Under the pieces are notes generated by a model, which was not told the DNA's origin, did not search any database, and saw only the letters and a list, made by a program, of their open reading frames with translations. From Rhodococcus jostii RHA1 (GTDB taxonomy: Bacteria > Actinomycetota > Actinomycetes > Mycobacteriales > Mycobacteriaceae), in NCBI RefSeq assembly GCF_000014565.1, contig NC_008268.1, positions 7,444,501 through 7,508,500 on the forward strand: a stretch of DNA of 64,000 nt. The letters run 5' to 3'. Shown piece after piece: positions 12,200 to 21,318 of this stretch; position 1 is the stretch's first letter, and each line of letters opens with the position of its first letter. The position numbers and the translations under genes were made by a program.

Positions 12200-13640
12200 G
12201 AAAGGGTGCGCCCGGCGCGGGGGACGATCTCAACGTCGTTCATGCTCGCTGCGCTGCGCGTGCTCCACGTTGACATCGCCGGCCTGCGCCGGGCGGGTCA
12301 GCAGTAACCGAGGGACGCCCCCCCGAAAGGAGCCGGTAGAGCGCTCTTGCGGGCCGAGGCCTCACGCACAAGATTCGTGGGTTACCGAGCAGACGAACCT
12401 GCCTGCCCGGCCTATCCGACAATTGTGGGAGGCCCCGGTGTTTACCGAGCGTACGAGCATTGGACTGGACGTGCACGCACGTTCGGTCGCGGCAGCGGCC
12501 ATCGACAGTCTCACCGGTCAGGTGGTCCAGGGACGATTGACCCCGTCCTATGAGCACATCCGATCCTGGATATCGAGCCTGCCGGGGCCGGTAGCAGTTG
12601 CGTACGAGGCCGGCCCGACCGGTTTCGGACTGCATCGGGATCTGGCCGCCGCCGGCGTCCGGTGTGAGGTTGTCGCGCCGTCCAAGCTGCAGAAACCATC
12701 CGGGGACCGGGTCAAGACCGACGCCCGCGACGCTCTGCACCTGGCCCGGTTGCTGCGCCTGGACGAGGTCACCTCGGTAGCGATCCCCAGCGTCGATCAG
12801 GAAGCGGCCCGGGATCTGGTGCGGGCCCGGGAGGATTGCCGCGGGGATCTGATGCGGGCGCGTCACCGCCTGTCGAAGCTGCTGCTTCGGCACGGCATCG
12901 TCTACTACGGCGGCCGAGCATGGACCGGAGCGCATGACCGGTGGTTGCGCACCGAAGCGGCGCCGCAGTTGATCTTGCCTGCGACACGGATGGCGTTCGA
13001 CGCCGACTACGACCATGTGCTCACGATGCAGGCCCGACGTCGGCGACTCGATGCCGCGATCGAGGAGATGGCCGCGGCGAGTGAGTTCACCCCGATTGTC
13101 CGCCGGATGTGTTGCCTGCGCGGGGTCAGCACCTTGACCGGTTTCGCGTTGGCGGTGGAAATCGGTGACTGGAATCGGTTCACCGGCAACACCATCGGCT
13201 CATTCGTCGGATTGGTGCCCTCGGAGTACTCGTCCGGTTCGTCCCGGGTGCAGGGATCGATCACCAAGACCGGCAACACCCACGCCCGACGGCTCTTGGT
13301 GGAAGCTGCCTGGCATCACCGGCCGCGCTATCACATCGGGGCAGTGATGCGGTCCCGGTGGGAGCAGGCACCGGCCGCGGCCCGCACCCGAGGCGACGAC
13401 GGCAACCGTCGCCTGCACCAGAGGTGGGTGGGGTTTCTCGAACGCAGCAAACGACCCGTGACAGCGAACGTGGCCATTGCGCGGGAACTGGCGGGCTGGT
13501 GCTGGTCTCTGGCGGTGATGGACTGCTGACGGTCAACCCCCTGATCTGCTTCGCCGACGACCTCCAGCGGTGACGGCGCGTGGATCGACCCGCGACACAA
13601 CTATGAGCAGGCCGTCGAGGCCGACGCTCGACCCTAGACA
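12200..13640. mobile_element. IS110-type insertion sequence (approximate limits)
   Basis: IS110 elements lack clear terminal inverted repeats, so the ends cannot be fixed here; the limits given are only the non-coding flanks of the transposase gene. The 240 bp before the start codon and about 110 bp after the stop are gene-free. In this family one of these flanks is expected to encode the guide (bridge) RNA. The stretch 11850-12200 between the kinase remnant and this element holds no recognisable gene. Confidence 0.6.
12438..13529 (+). CDS. IS110-family transposase
   Basis: 363 residues from GTG 12438, with ggagg just upstream; the open frame extends further upstream but is not protein-like. 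The N-terminal DEDD nuclease domain shows the acidic residues in SIGLDVHARS, YEAGPTGFGL and KTDARDALHLARL. The C-terminal Tnp_2-type domain shows SFVGLVPSEYSSG and TKTGNTHARRLLVEAAWH, containing the catalytic-type serine region of IS110/IS116/IS902 enzymes. Length is close to the family norm and no frameshift is seen, so it may be active. IS110 transposases work through a Holliday-junction-like mechanism, guided in studied members by an element-encoded RNA. Confidence 0.93.
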   Translation: MFTERTSIGLDVHARSVAAAAIDSLTGQVVQGRLTPSYEHIRSWISSLPGPVAVAYEAGPTGFGLHRDLAAAGVRCEVVAPSKLQKPSGDRVKTDARDALHLARLLRLDEVTSVAIPSVDQEAARDLVRAREDCRGDLMRARHRLSKLLLRHGIVYYGGRAWTGAHDRWLRTEAAPQLILPATRMAFDADYDHVLTMQARRRRLDAAIEEMAAASEFTPIVRRMCCLRGVSTLTGFALAVEIGDWNRFTGNTIGSFVGLVPSEYSSGSSRVQGSITKTGNTHARRLLVEAAWHHRPRYHIGAVMRSRWEQAPAAARTRGDDGNRRLHQRWVGFLERSKRPVTANVAIARELAGWCWSLAVMDC

Positions 13641-13753
13641 CGCGGATGCGATCCAGCCGAAAAACCGTCCTGCGGTACCCAACCCGCGTATATCAGTCTG
13701 ACCGCGCGTCGCATATCGACACGCTCACCACTGGGACCTGTCGATGAAGTGCA

Positions 13754-13788
13754 GAGGCGCCTCCAGGGTCGCTCCCCGGAGGCGCCTC
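13754..13788 (-). terminator. Strong hairpin downstream of the rhodanese gene
   Basis: GAGGCGCCTCC and GGAGGCGCCTC form a perfect 11-bp stem with a 13-nt loop; gcaga/tctgc flanking bases can extend it. It lies about 75 bp past the stop of the reverse-strand gene ending at 13865. There is no U-tract, as is common for actinobacterial terminators. The rest of 13641-13864 has no gene. Confidence 0.7.
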
Positions 13789-13864
13789 ACTCTGCCCTCT
13801 TGACAGACTCCTCTACATATCAGACGTACTGACCACGGACGTTGGTGACGGCGCTGCTGTTCCC

Positions 13865-15235
13865 TCAGATCCTCGTCGCGCCCGCCCACGCCTCGTATCC
13901 GCCGAGTAGATCGGACACGTCGGCGAGGCCGACCAGGGAGAGCAGGCTCGCCGCGATCATCGACCGGTAACCGCTCGCGCAGTACACGACAGTTGGTGTG
14001 CCATAAGCGAATTCGCCCACTCGATCAAGCAATCGAGCCAGGGGAATGTGCACAGATCCGTCAATCACGCCGCGCTCGAGCTCACCGCGACTGCGCACGT
14101 CGACGACGACCAGGTCGCCGAGCTCGGCGCGGCGCACGTCAAGCTCGTCGGCCGTGAGCCGAGAGCTGCGCTCGACGAGCTGGGGGTGGCCCAGGGCGCG
14201 CGTCGGCTCCTCGAGATACCCCGCGACATTGTCGAAACCGATACGGCCGAGCCGAACCTTCGCCTCGAGTTCGCGCCCTGGCTCACACACCAGGACGATG
14301 GCTGTGTCGGGCCGCAACACATCGCCTGCCCACTCCGCGAATCGGCCGCCGAGCCCGACGTTCACCGAGCCGCGTAGGTGGCCGGCGGCGAAGTCGGCCG
14401 GTTCACGGGTGTCCAGCACGACCGCGCCACGCTCGCGCAGAGACAACGCGGTGGACAGCGACAGTGCGGGCGGGAGCTGATGGTCGTCGAGCAGCGGCCG
14501 AAGCTCGCGATTGCGCCGGGCGTCGAAGGAAAAGTACGGGGGCGTGACGGGTTGGCCTTCCGTGACGACGGCAACGAACTGGTCCTCGGTCATCGGGGCA
14601 AGCGCGTAGTTCGTCCTCCGCTGCTCGCCGATCGTCGAGGAATTGCTGGTGGACAGGTTCTTGCCGCACGCCGACCCGGCCCCGTGGGCCGGGAACACCC
14701 GGGTTCGGTCGGGAAGGGTGAGGAACTTCTCGGAGATCGACCGATACAGCTGCCGGGCCATCATGTCCGCCGACAAATCGACCGAGCCGAGGAGGTCGGG
14801 TCTGCCGACGTCACCGATGAACAGCGCGTCCCCTGTGAGGACCCCGTAGGGCTCGGCGTCGGCCGGGTGGGCATGGATCACGACGCTAATCGACTCGGGC
14901 GTGTGACCGGGCGTTGCCCGGATCTCGAGCTGGACCTCACCGAGGTCGAGTCGCTGGCCGTCAGCCAGAACCTCGATGTCGAAGTCGGCCTGCGCACCCT
15001 CGCCGTAGCAGATCGTCGCTCCTAGTGCAGCGAGCTCGAGGTGTCCGGAGAGGAAGTCGGCGTGAAAGTGGGTCTCGATGACCCGCTCGATGCGTAAACC
15101 CGCCTGTTCGGCATCGGCGAGATAGACCGACACGTCGCGGTGGGGATCCACCACGACCGCCCGGCCCGTCGTCTGGTCACCAACCAGGTAGGACAGCTGG
15201 GACAAACAGCCCAGGACGTACTGCTTGAATATCAT
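13865..15235 (-). CDS. Metallo-beta-lactamase hydrolase with two rhodanese domains
   Basis: 456 residues. The N-terminal MBL domain (1 to about 235) has the metal-binding THFHADFLSGH (55-65), TPGHTPESI and PAHGAGSACG, as in persulfide-dioxygenase-like (ETHE1-related) proteins fused to rhodaneses. The first rhodanese (about 250-345) contains VLDTREPADFAAGHLRGSVN and a VCEPGRE loop. The second (about 360-456) has the active loop CASGYRS. The likely role is oxidation or transfer of persulfide sulfur in the cytoplasm. The gene runs away from the SARP regulator on the same strand (48-bp gap) and ends before a strong hairpin. Substrate assignment is by family only. Confidence 0.88.
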   Translation of the reverse strand: MIFKQYVLGCLSQLSYLVGDQTTGRAVVVDPHRDVSVYLADAEQAGLRIERVIETHFHADFLSGHLELAALGATICYGEGAQADFDIEVLADGQRLDLGEVQLEIRATPGHTPESISVVIHAHPADAEPYGVLTGDALFIGDVGRPDLLGSVDLSADMMARQLYRSISEKFLTLPDRTRVFPAHGAGSACGKNLSTSNSSTIGEQRRTNYALAPMTEDQFVAVVTEGQPVTPPYFSFDARRNRELRPLLDDHQLPPALSLSTALSLRERGAVVLDTREPADFAAGHLRGSVNVGLGGRFAEWAGDVLRPDTAIVLVCEPGRELEAKVRLGRIGFDNVAGYLEEPTRALGHPQLVERSSRLTADELDVRRAELGDLVVVDVRSRGELERGVIDGSVHIPLARLLDRVGEFAYGTPTVVYCASGYRSMIAASLLSLVGLADVSDLLGGYEAWAGATRI

Positions 15236-15283
15236 TCCGCCACTATGCGCGGGGCGTGTTCCCGAGGCGTTCCCCGGAAGGCA

Positions 15284-17005
15284 TCATCGGGGCCGTCCCG
15301 CGATGGTGACGGATGCTGCCTGGCTGCGGCAGCGGTCTCGATCGAGCGGTCGGCCGACCTCGTCGAAACGGTCGGCCGCCTCCAAGTAGAAGGAATGTGC
15401 GCGCTCGAGGTCGCCCGCGGCCCGGCGCAGTGCACCGCGCGCTTCCCATACCGCCGCCTGCCAGGCGCCGCCTGGCCACATTCCGGCTAGGCGCTCAGCG
15501 TCGGTCAGTCGCCGCCTGGCCTGATCACGATGGCCCGTGTCGGCGAACGTCTTCGCTGCCGCCACGAGGTATCCGAGCGAACAGGGTGGGCAGACATTTC
15601 TTCCGACGAGGGCGCGGTCGGCCCGTTCGACCTGCCGGACCGCCGACGGGCCGGCGCCGGCCGCCTCGACCAGAATCGCGTACGTCCGCACCACCAGGTG
15701 TGGTTCGAGCCATCCCTTCTCGGCCAGGGGAAGGACGCCCTTCAGCTCGCCGACGGCAGCGGACCGCTCGCCTGACGCGAGCATCGCCTCGGCGAGCCGC
15801 AATCTCGAGAGAACAAGACCCGCGATCGTGCCGCCGTGCTCGTACAGCGCCGCTGCCGCCGCCAGCCGTGACCGCGCCTCCCCCAATCGCGCCGAGAACA
15901 GTGCGCTCTCACCGAGCAGCAGTTCCGCCATCGCCCGGCCCTGGATCGAATCTGCCGTCTGCGCGGTCGAACGAAGGCTCTCGGCGTAGTCGCCGATCCA
16001 TTCGTGGCCCGCGGCGCTGTACAGGCTGAATTCCGCGAGACAAAGGTGGGCATCGAGAACGTGGCCGGCCAGCTCCGGATCACGCCTGACCGAATCGGCG
16101 AACTCGGCGCGGAAGAGTTCGGGCCAGCCGCCTCGCATGTTGGCCAGGATCCCGAGCACCGCGCTCGCTTCCCCCATCTCGCGCCCCAATCCGGACTCGA
16201 TGGCCAGCGACCGGGCCCGTCGCGCGGTCCGCTCGCACTCGCCATGATCGCCCGAGTTGAGCTGGACGAGTGCCCTGGCCAGCAGGCTCTGGGTAAGCTC
16301 ACGAGCCGTCGGCGCGGTCGTGGCAGCACCCATCGCGAGGGCCTTCTCATACAACCCGATCGACGTACGGTCCGGCCCGACGCCCAGATCAGCGCGCAGG
16401 TGGCGGCGCAGGAGCTCGAACTGCCTCACCACTGCTGCCCGATCCCCGGCCTCGAGCGCACTCTGCATGAGACCGCGGTGGGCCTGTTCGTCGGCCGGGT
16501 CGATCGCGAGCACACGGTGCCAGAGCCCCGCGGACTTGAGCAGCTCGAGCCGGAGGGTCCGGAGGCGGTCGCGGGGTTCCTCGGCCCAGGATGCATATCG
16601 GTCCTCGGGCAGCAGGTCGCCCGCGTACGAGTCGGCGACGCCGTATCCGGCCCGGGCCGCCAGCGCTCGCCGGGCGCCGGTCTCGAACACCTCGGCGTCG
16701 ACCATCACCGTGCCGTTCGGAAACAGCGCGATCATCTCGCTTCTGCTGTCGATCGCATCCGGTGACCCGAGCGCGCGGCGAGCAAAGTGTATTGCCTTGC
16801 GTAAGTTGGCCGCCCCAGCGGCCGGGTCGAGGTCGGGCCAGAGCTGATCGATCACCTGCTCGCGGTTCATCCGGCGGCGGTCGGCGAGGGCGAGCATCTT
16901 CACCAGCTCCGCCGCCCTGGTGTGGCGCCATTGGTGATCGGGAACCGGTCGGCCGTCCACGCGGACGGCGAATCCGCCCAGCAATACGATTTCGCACACC
17001 GTCAC
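15284..17005 (-). CDS. SARP/BTAD-family transcriptional regulator
   Basis: 573 residues. The N-terminal OmpR-like winged helix (MTVCEIVLLGGFAVRVDGRP, then TRAAELVKMLALADRRRMN) is followed by the bacterial transcriptional activator domain (about 100-245; AGDLLPEDRYASWAEEPRD, RRHLRADLGVGPDR). A long alpha-helical TPR-like half (about 260-570) follows. There is no ATPase domain. SARPs activate by binding direct repeats near promoters, often in secondary metabolism or stress pathways. It lies 48 bp upstream of the MBL-rhodanese gene on the same strand and is divergent from the ABM-protein and peroxiredoxin genes, so it may control both sides; that is inference from position. Confidence 0.88.
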   Translation of the reverse strand: MTVCEIVLLGGFAVRVDGRPVPDHQWRHTRAAELVKMLALADRRRMNREQVIDQLWPDLDPAAGAANLRKAIHFARRALGSPDAIDSRSEMIALFPNGTVMVDAEVFETGARRALAARAGYGVADSYAGDLLPEDRYASWAEEPRDRLRTLRLELLKSAGLWHRVLAIDPADEQAHRGLMQSALEAGDRAAVVRQFELLRRHLRADLGVGPDRTSIGLYEKALAMGAATTAPTARELTQSLLARALVQLNSGDHGECERTARRARSLAIESGLGREMGEASAVLGILANMRGGWPELFRAEFADSVRRDPELAGHVLDAHLCLAEFSLYSAAGHEWIGDYAESLRSTAQTADSIQGRAMAELLLGESALFSARLGEARSRLAAAAALYEHGGTIAGLVLSRLRLAEAMLASGERSAAVGELKGVLPLAEKGWLEPHLVVRTYAILVEAAGAGPSAVRQVERADRALVGRNVCPPCSLGYLVAAAKTFADTGHRDQARRRLTDAERLAGMWPGGAWQAAVWEARGALRRAAGDLERAHSFYLEAADRFDEVGRPLDRDRCRSQAASVTIAGRPR

Positions 17006-17092
17006 ACAGCCACGGTAATCGAGGAACGGTCGGGGAACATCCCGCCACTACCGTCTATTTCGTCCAGTTCAGACGAGGTCGAGGAGGCGGTG

Positions 17093-17392
17093 ATGGCCGA
17101 GCACTACGCGTCGGGTACTTGGAATGTCCGGCCGGGATGCGAGCAGGACTTCGTCGAGAGGTGGATCGAGTTTCTGCAGTGGACGCGCAAAGACTATCCG
17201 TCGATGCTGGCCGCGACCCTCATCAGAGATCGCCGTGTACCCGGCCATTACCTGTCGTTCGCCGAATGGGCGGACGAGCAATCACGGGCTGCGTGGCGCG
17301 CCGCACCGGAGTTTCGAGCACGCCTCGGCGCGTGCCGAGCGCTGTGCGACGACATGCTCGGAGCCGACTACGACCGCGTCGCGACCGTATAA
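17093..17392 (+). CDS. Antibiotic-biosynthesis-monooxygenase (ABM) fold protein
   Basis: 99 residues from ATG 17093 behind gaggagg; GTG 17090 is possible. The small ferredoxin-like alpha/beta fold is suggested by GTWNVRPGCEQDFVERWIEF and GHYLSFAEWADEQSRAAWR, matching ABM-domain proteins in length and spacing. Members are cofactor-free monooxygenases or small stress-related proteins. It starts 88 bp from the divergent SARP gene and is followed 59 bp later by a peroxiredoxin gene, suggesting a shared oxidative or sulfur-stress transcript. Confidence 0.7.
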   Translation: MAEHYASGTWNVRPGCEQDFVERWIEFLQWTRKDYPSMLAATLIRDRRVPGHYLSFAEWADEQSRAAWRAAPEFRARLGACRALCDDMLGADYDRVATV

Positions 17393-17451
17393 CGCCGGCC
17401 ACCACAGCATTCACCAGCCACACGATCCACGACGACACCCGGAGGGCAACC

Positions 17452-18108
17452 ATGACACTACAGTTGGGCGACACCGCCCCCGACTTCCACGCAGACACCA
17501 CCGAGGGCCGCATCGGCTTCCACGATTGGCTGGACGGCTCGTGGGCGGTGCTGTTCTCCCACCCGAAAGACTTCACCCCCGTCTGCACGACCGAGCTCGG
17601 ATATCTCGCGAGGATCAAGCCCGAATTCGACCGGCGCGCAGTGAAAATCATCGGCCTGTCAGTCGACCACGTCGACAAACATCGCGACTGGGCCACCGAC
17701 ATCGAGCAGACCCAAGGCGTCGCGCCCAACTATCCGGTCATCGGCGATTCGGACTTCGCTGTATCAAAGCTGTACGGGATGCTCCCCGCGTCCACCACCG
17801 GCGATCCGGCAACCCGAACGCCCGCCGACAATCAGACCGTCCGCAACGTCTTCGTCATCGGCCCGGACCGCAAGATCAAGCTCATCCTCGTCTATCCCAT
17901 GACCACCGGCCGAAACTTCGACGAAGTGCTCCGCGTGATCGACTCGTTGCAGTTGACGGCCAACCACAAGGTTGCCACCCCCGTCAACTGGCGCCAGGGC
18001 GACGACGTCATCATCGCGGGAGCGGTCTCGAACAGCGAGGCCAAGCAGATCTTCGGCACCTGGGAGGAGCCCAAACCGTACATCCGGATTGTTCCCCAGC
18101 CAGTCTGA
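17452..18108 (+). CDS. 1-Cys peroxiredoxin (Prx6 type)
   Basis: 218 residues from ATG 17452 behind ggaggg. The thioredoxin-fold active site is DFTPVCTTELGY, with the peroxidatic Cys at about 45 in PxxxT/SxxC context. The C-terminal half (RNVFVIGPDRKIKLILVYPMTTGRNFDEVLRVIDSLQ, split across two strands) and NWRQGDDVIIAG mark the Prx6 subgroup, and length fits. No second catalytic cysteine is evident. It reduces H2O2 and organic peroxides in the cytoplasm. Placed after the ABM gene and opposite the SARP/rhodanese pair. Confidence 0.95.
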   Translation: MTLQLGDTAPDFHADTTEGRIGFHDWLDGSWAVLFSHPKDFTPVCTTELGYLARIKPEFDRRAVKIIGLSVDHVDKHRDWATDIEQTQGVAPNYPVIGDSDFAVSKLYGMLPASTTGDPATRTPADNQTVRNVFVIGPDRKIKLILVYPMTTGRNFDEVLRVIDSLQLTANHKVATPVNWRQGDDVIIAGAVSNSEAKQIFGTWEEPKPYIRIVPQPV

Positions 18109-18318
18109 AAACAACTCGTCACCCCCTTTCCGTTTTGCGCAGGACGTGTGCGCCGGCGGCGTAATGATCGCCTGTTCACCACTTAGTGTCGGTCCTGCTG
18201 ATTGTCGCCGGTCAACGTTCCCCCAGGGTCGGCGAATATGATTCCGACGCGGGCATGTGGTTTTCGTCGGCGAGGTGCTTATGATCCGGGCGCGTAGCCG
18301 AGCGGAAGGCGAAGAACG

Positions 18319-18582
18319 ATGCCCGAGAGGAAGGCTCACAGTCCGAGACCCGAACCCGGTCCATTCGGCGCGGGCGCGCGGGTGCTGGTGCGCCGGCCGT
18401 CCGAACCGGCGCAGTCCGGTCGGATCATCGAGGACTACGCCGAGCTGACCGACACCGAGGAGCGCGGGCACGCCTGGGCGCCGGTGCACCGGTGGGCTGT
18501 CGCCCTCGACGACGGGCGTCTGGTCTTCGCCGACACCGACGACCTCACCGCCGACCCGAGCACGGAAGGATCCACCGGGTAG
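18319..18582 (+). CDS. Hypothetical protein, 87 aa (repeat copy 1)
   Basis: ATG 18319 follows gcggaaggcgaag. The product has a disordered Pro/Arg/Glu-rich start (about 1-22), then a small beta-rich domain with FGAGARVLVRRPSEPAQSG and HRWAVALDDGRLVFADTDDL. The pattern looks like a KOW/SH3-type barrel, but no family is recognised. It differs from the copy at 35159-35422 at a few residues (RKAH/KKDH near the start, A/T and S/T inside), mostly conservative, which suggests both are under selection or recently duplicated. Confidence 0.7.
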   Translation: MPERKAHSPRPEPGPFGAGARVLVRRPSEPAQSGRIIEDYAELTDTEERGHAWAPVHRWAVALDDGRLVFADTDDLTADPSTEGSTG

Positions 18583-18600
18583 ACCGGACCTGGCCGGTGG
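18572..18600 (+). terminator. Hairpin at the end of the 87-aa gene
   Basis: CCACCGG and CCGGTGG form a perfect 7-bp stem starting just before the TAG stop (18580-18582). The same hairpin is present in repeat copy 2 at 35412-35440. No U-tract follows. Confidence 0.5.
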
Positions 18601-18625
18601 AAGAACCAGCGAGAGACCGTGTCCC

Positions 18626-19423
18626 CGGGGACCAACCAAGCGAACAGCAGGCGATCGCGCAAGTGCCCGCACGCATCAAGAATGGTCTGGACCTCGTCCG
18701 GCGCCAGAAGCCGAGGAATCTTGGACGTCGTTGGAAGCCTCACAACCCGCCTCGCATGCGGCGCGCTCTTGCTGATGCGATGCGGGAATGGCCTCCACCC
18801 ACTGCGAGCCGCGCCACGGTCCCCGAACGTCACCAGCTCACCAAGGTCGAGCCCATGACGGGTGGCGTGCTGATAACACCGAGATCGTGGACAGCTTGCG
18901 GTTCACGGTTGCCTCGCTGCAGTGATGCCCCACCGAGGGCAGTACGGATACCGACTGCTGCCGGACACTCGGGGGTCGCCGCAGCCAGCGGATGAACGCT
19001 CCGAGTTCTTCTATTCGTACTGTCTGCCAATCACATTCGACTTCGCTCAGGAAGATGAACCAGTCCTCGAGGTCGTGGGCGTGCGCCCGTGTTCGGCGAC
19101 CGCTCGACATCGGCCAGGTACCGCAAATAGCGTTCGGCCGGCGCCACGACACCGTTTTCGTCGAGCAGCGTGAATGACGCCGCATCACTCGCCGGATCCA
19201 ACACCCGCGTCACTTGCATCAAATCTCCCACCGTCGTCGTCATGGACGGCAGCGACGGTAACCCGTCCATGACGCGGCGTGGATCCCAAAACATCGCGTG
19301 AACTACGTGAAGGACAGCATCGGGAGGGCTATAGACATCGAACGATTCTCGACAGGAATGCACCGAGAACCCATCGGACACCCAGGCCGCCGGAGCGCTG
19401 GCGACGGCCGACGGGGCGGTCAC
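18626..19423 (-). pseudogene. Tyrosine recombinase/integrase, frameshifted and truncated
   Basis: Pieces of one integrase are spread over different reverse frames. The N-terminal part (about 19230-19085) reads SFTLLDENGVVAPAERYLRYLADVERSPNT. The SAM-like core-binding part (about 19090-18870) reads RAHAHDLEDWFIFLSEVE and TVNRKLSTIS. After a further shift YQHATRHGLDLGELVTF and RLLAPDEVQTILDACGHLRDRLL continue to 18626. There the frame is cut by the edge of the 369-bp repeat, just before the first catalytic Arg motif would appear. At least two frameshifts plus loss of the catalytic domain make it nonfunctional. Confidence 0.8.
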
Positions 19424-19444
19424 GAATGAACGCCGATCGATCCA

Positions 19445-19480
19445 CTAGATGATTTATCTAGACCGCCTGACGGTTTATGT
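19445..19480. promoter_or_regulatory. Operator-like site upstream of the ABC importer
   Basis: CTAGAT-N5-ATCTAG (19445-19461) overlaps TAGACCGCCTGACGGTTTATGT (19459-19480). The second motif recurs as TAGACCGCTAGATGGTTTTTGT upstream of the CoA-transferase gene. Both lie 70-110 bp before a start codon, in positions suited to control by the IclR-type regulator encoded between them. Confidence 0.65.
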
Positions 19481-19584
19481 GCTAGCTTCGTGTTATCGGA
19501 ACATGACCTGGATCACTCCCCACCCCAGCTGGTGGGGGTCCGTCACAGACATGGCCTGTCGGGCTGTTTTTACGGAGGAGCACC

Positions 19585-20367
19585 ATGCACTCGACCATCG
19601 ATCAATCGTCGCTCTCGTCGTCGTCCTTCGAGGCGCCGGTTCTGGTTCGCATGGAGGGCGTGAACAAGTACTTCGGCACCCACCACGTGCTGACGGACGT
19701 CGACCTCGACATCACGACCGGCGAGGTGCTGGTGGTGATCGGCCCGTCCGGGTCGGGAAAGTCGACCCTGTGTCGCACCATCAACCGCCTCGAGCCGATC
19801 AGCTCGGGCCGGATCCTGCTCGACGGCGTCGAACTGCCCCAGGAAGGCAAGCACCTCGCGCGGCTACGTGCCGACGTCGGAATGGTGTTCCAGTCGTTCA
19901 ACCTGTTCTCGCACATGACAATCCTGCAGAACGTCATGCTCGGGCCGACCAAGGTTCTCGGCGTTCCGAAGAAGGAGGCCGAGGCCACCGCCCGCAGGCT
20001 CCTCGACCGGGTCGGGGTGGGTAATCAGGCGGAGAAGATGCCGGCCCAGCTCTCCGGCGGACAGCAGCAGCGCGCGGCGATCGCGCGCGCCCTGGCGATG
20101 AAGCCGAAGGTGCTGCTCTTCGACGAGCCGACGTCCGCCCTGGACCCGGAGATGGTCAACGAGGTCCTCGAGGTGATGAAGGAACTCGCCGAGACGGGTA
20201 TGACGATGGTCGTGGTCACCCACGAGATGGCCTTCGCGAAGTCGGCAGCAAACCGGGTGATCTTCATGGACGCCGGACGCATCGTCGAAGAGGCGGATCC
20301 GCACGAGTTCTTCGCCAATCCCCAGACCGAGCGCGCCAAGGACTTCCTGTCGAAGGTCCTGCACTGA
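19585..20367 (+). CDS. Polar amino-acid-type ABC transporter, ATP-binding protein
   Basis: 260 residues from ATG 19585 with ggaggag upstream. All nucleotide-binding motifs are present: Walker [10 protein letters not shown] (53-61), Q-loop VFQSFNLF, signature LSGGQQQR, Walker [12 protein letters not shown] and switch His in VVVTHEM. Sequence style ([18 protein letters not shown]) is that of GlnQ/GluA importers for amino acids or small organic acids. It energises the permease pair at 21319-22790. First gene of a four-gene transport operon preceded by an IclR-type operator candidate. Confidence 0.95.
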   Translation: MHSTIDQSSLSSSSFEAPVLVRMEGVNKYFGTHHVLTDVDLDITTGEVLVVIGPSGSGKSTLCRTINRLEPISSGRILLDGVELPQEGKHLARLRADVGMVFQSFNLFSHMTILQNVMLGPTKVLGVPKKEAEATARRLLDRVGVGNQAEKMPAQLSGGQQQRAAIARALAMKPKVLLFDEPTSALDPEMVNEVLEVMKELAETGMTMVVVTHEMAFAKSAANRVIFMDAGRIVEEADPHEFFANPQTERAKDFLSKVLH

Positions 20368-20402
20368 CCGCCGCACCGTCGACACGAAAAAGGTTGTCTA
20401 TC

Positions 20403-21290
20403 ATGAGGTTTTCCCGTAAGGCGATCGTGCCGCTGGTGGCCGTGGTCGCCATCGCCGGTATCGCCCTGTTCGGTACCCGCTCGACCGTGACCACGGGCAT
20501 CACCCCGGCGGTTGCGCAGGCCCCGCAGTTCGCACCCGGCACGACGATGGAGAAGATCGCTCGTGAGGGGGTGTTGCGGGTGGGTACACGGTTCGATCAT
20601 CCCGGGCTGTCGGCGCGCAACCTGCGCGGCGAGCAGGAGGGATACGAGATCGATCTGGTCCGGTACATCGCCGGCAAACTCGGTGTCCCCGCCGACCGGA
20701 TCGAGTGGACCGAGGCCAACTCCGCGAGCCGCGAGCAACTACTGCAGCAGGACAAGGTCGACGTCGTCGTCGCGACGCTGTCGATCAACGACAAGCGACG
20801 TCAGGTGATCAGCTTCGGCGGCCCCTACCTGGACATCAACAACGACCTGGTGACGGTGAAGGGCAATCCGAAGAACATCACCGATCCCCAGACTCCGAAC
20901 GGGGTGACGGTGTGCTCGACCCTCGGTGGGGCGGTGTCGGCGTCGCTGCGCAAGAACTTCCCGCAGACGAACCTGATCGAGTTCGACGTCTCGTCCAAGT
21001 GCATCGATGCCCTCAAGAACGGGTCGGTCGACGCGCTCGCCACCCAGGGGCCCATCGGCGCCGGGTACGTCAGTAAGGATCAGAAGGACATCGAGCTGAT
21101 CAACAAGCCCTTCGCGGTCGAGTCGTGGGGGGTGGGTATCGCCAAGGGCGATGTCGCGTTCTGCGAGTTCCTCAACAGCGCGATCACCGATTACTACAGC
21201 GACGGCTCCGCCGAGGAAGCCTGGGCCGACAGTCTCGGCCGTTACACCAAGCAGCAGCCGGTCATGCCGGAACTGCAGCCCTGCACCTAG
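20403..21290 (+). CDS. ABC transporter substrate-binding protein (family 3)
   Basis: 295 residues from ATG 20403. A hydrophobic N-terminal signal (about 8-28) lacks a lipobox cysteine, so it is probably a secreted or membrane-anchored binding protein rather than a lipoprotein. The SBP_bac_3 domain shows EGVLRVGTRFDHPGLSA, GYEIDLVRYIAGKLGV and VDVVVATLSINDKRRQ (normally T-x-T-x-x-R-x-x). A Cys pair (VCSTLGG, SSKCIDAL) could be disulfide-bonded as in GluB-like proteins. It captures the imported solute outside the cell; the chemical identity of the ligand cannot be read from sequence. Confidence 0.93.
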   Translation: MRFSRKAIVPLVAVVAIAGIALFGTRSTVTTGITPAVAQAPQFAPGTTMEKIAREGVLRVGTRFDHPGLSARNLRGEQEGYEIDLVRYIAGKLGVPADRIEWTEANSASREQLLQQDKVDVVVATLSINDKRRQVISFGGPYLDINNDLVTVKGNPKNITDPQTPNGVTVCSTLGGAVSASLRKNFPQTNLIEFDVSSKCIDALKNGSVDALATQGPIGAGYVSKDQKDIELINKPFAVESWGVGIAKGDVAFCEFLNSAITDYYSDGSAEEAWADSLGRYTKQQPVMPELQPCT

Positions 21291-21318
21291 ATCTTTCGTC
21301 TCACTTCGAGGACATCCC

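Larger units (their letters stand above)
18257..18625. repeat. 369-bp repeat unit, copy 1
   Basis: Nearly identical (8 differences, about 98%) to 35097-35465. The unit carries a TATGAT -10-like hexamer (18280-18285), the 87-codon gene and a terminator-like hairpin, then stops abruptly. Beyond its right edge copy 1 meets a broken integrase on the opposite strand, while copy 2 meets a broken secreted-protein gene. An imperfect inverted resemblance (GGTT-TTC...CGGC-AGGT) links 18259-18276 with 18588-18607 but does not coincide exactly with both ends of the homology. Confidence 0.9.

Noticed and set aside
18259..18607. Possible terminal inverted repeats of the 369-bp unit
   Set aside because: Only about 15 of 20 positions match and the right arm lies 18 bp inside the end of the homology, so I do not call it a MITE.
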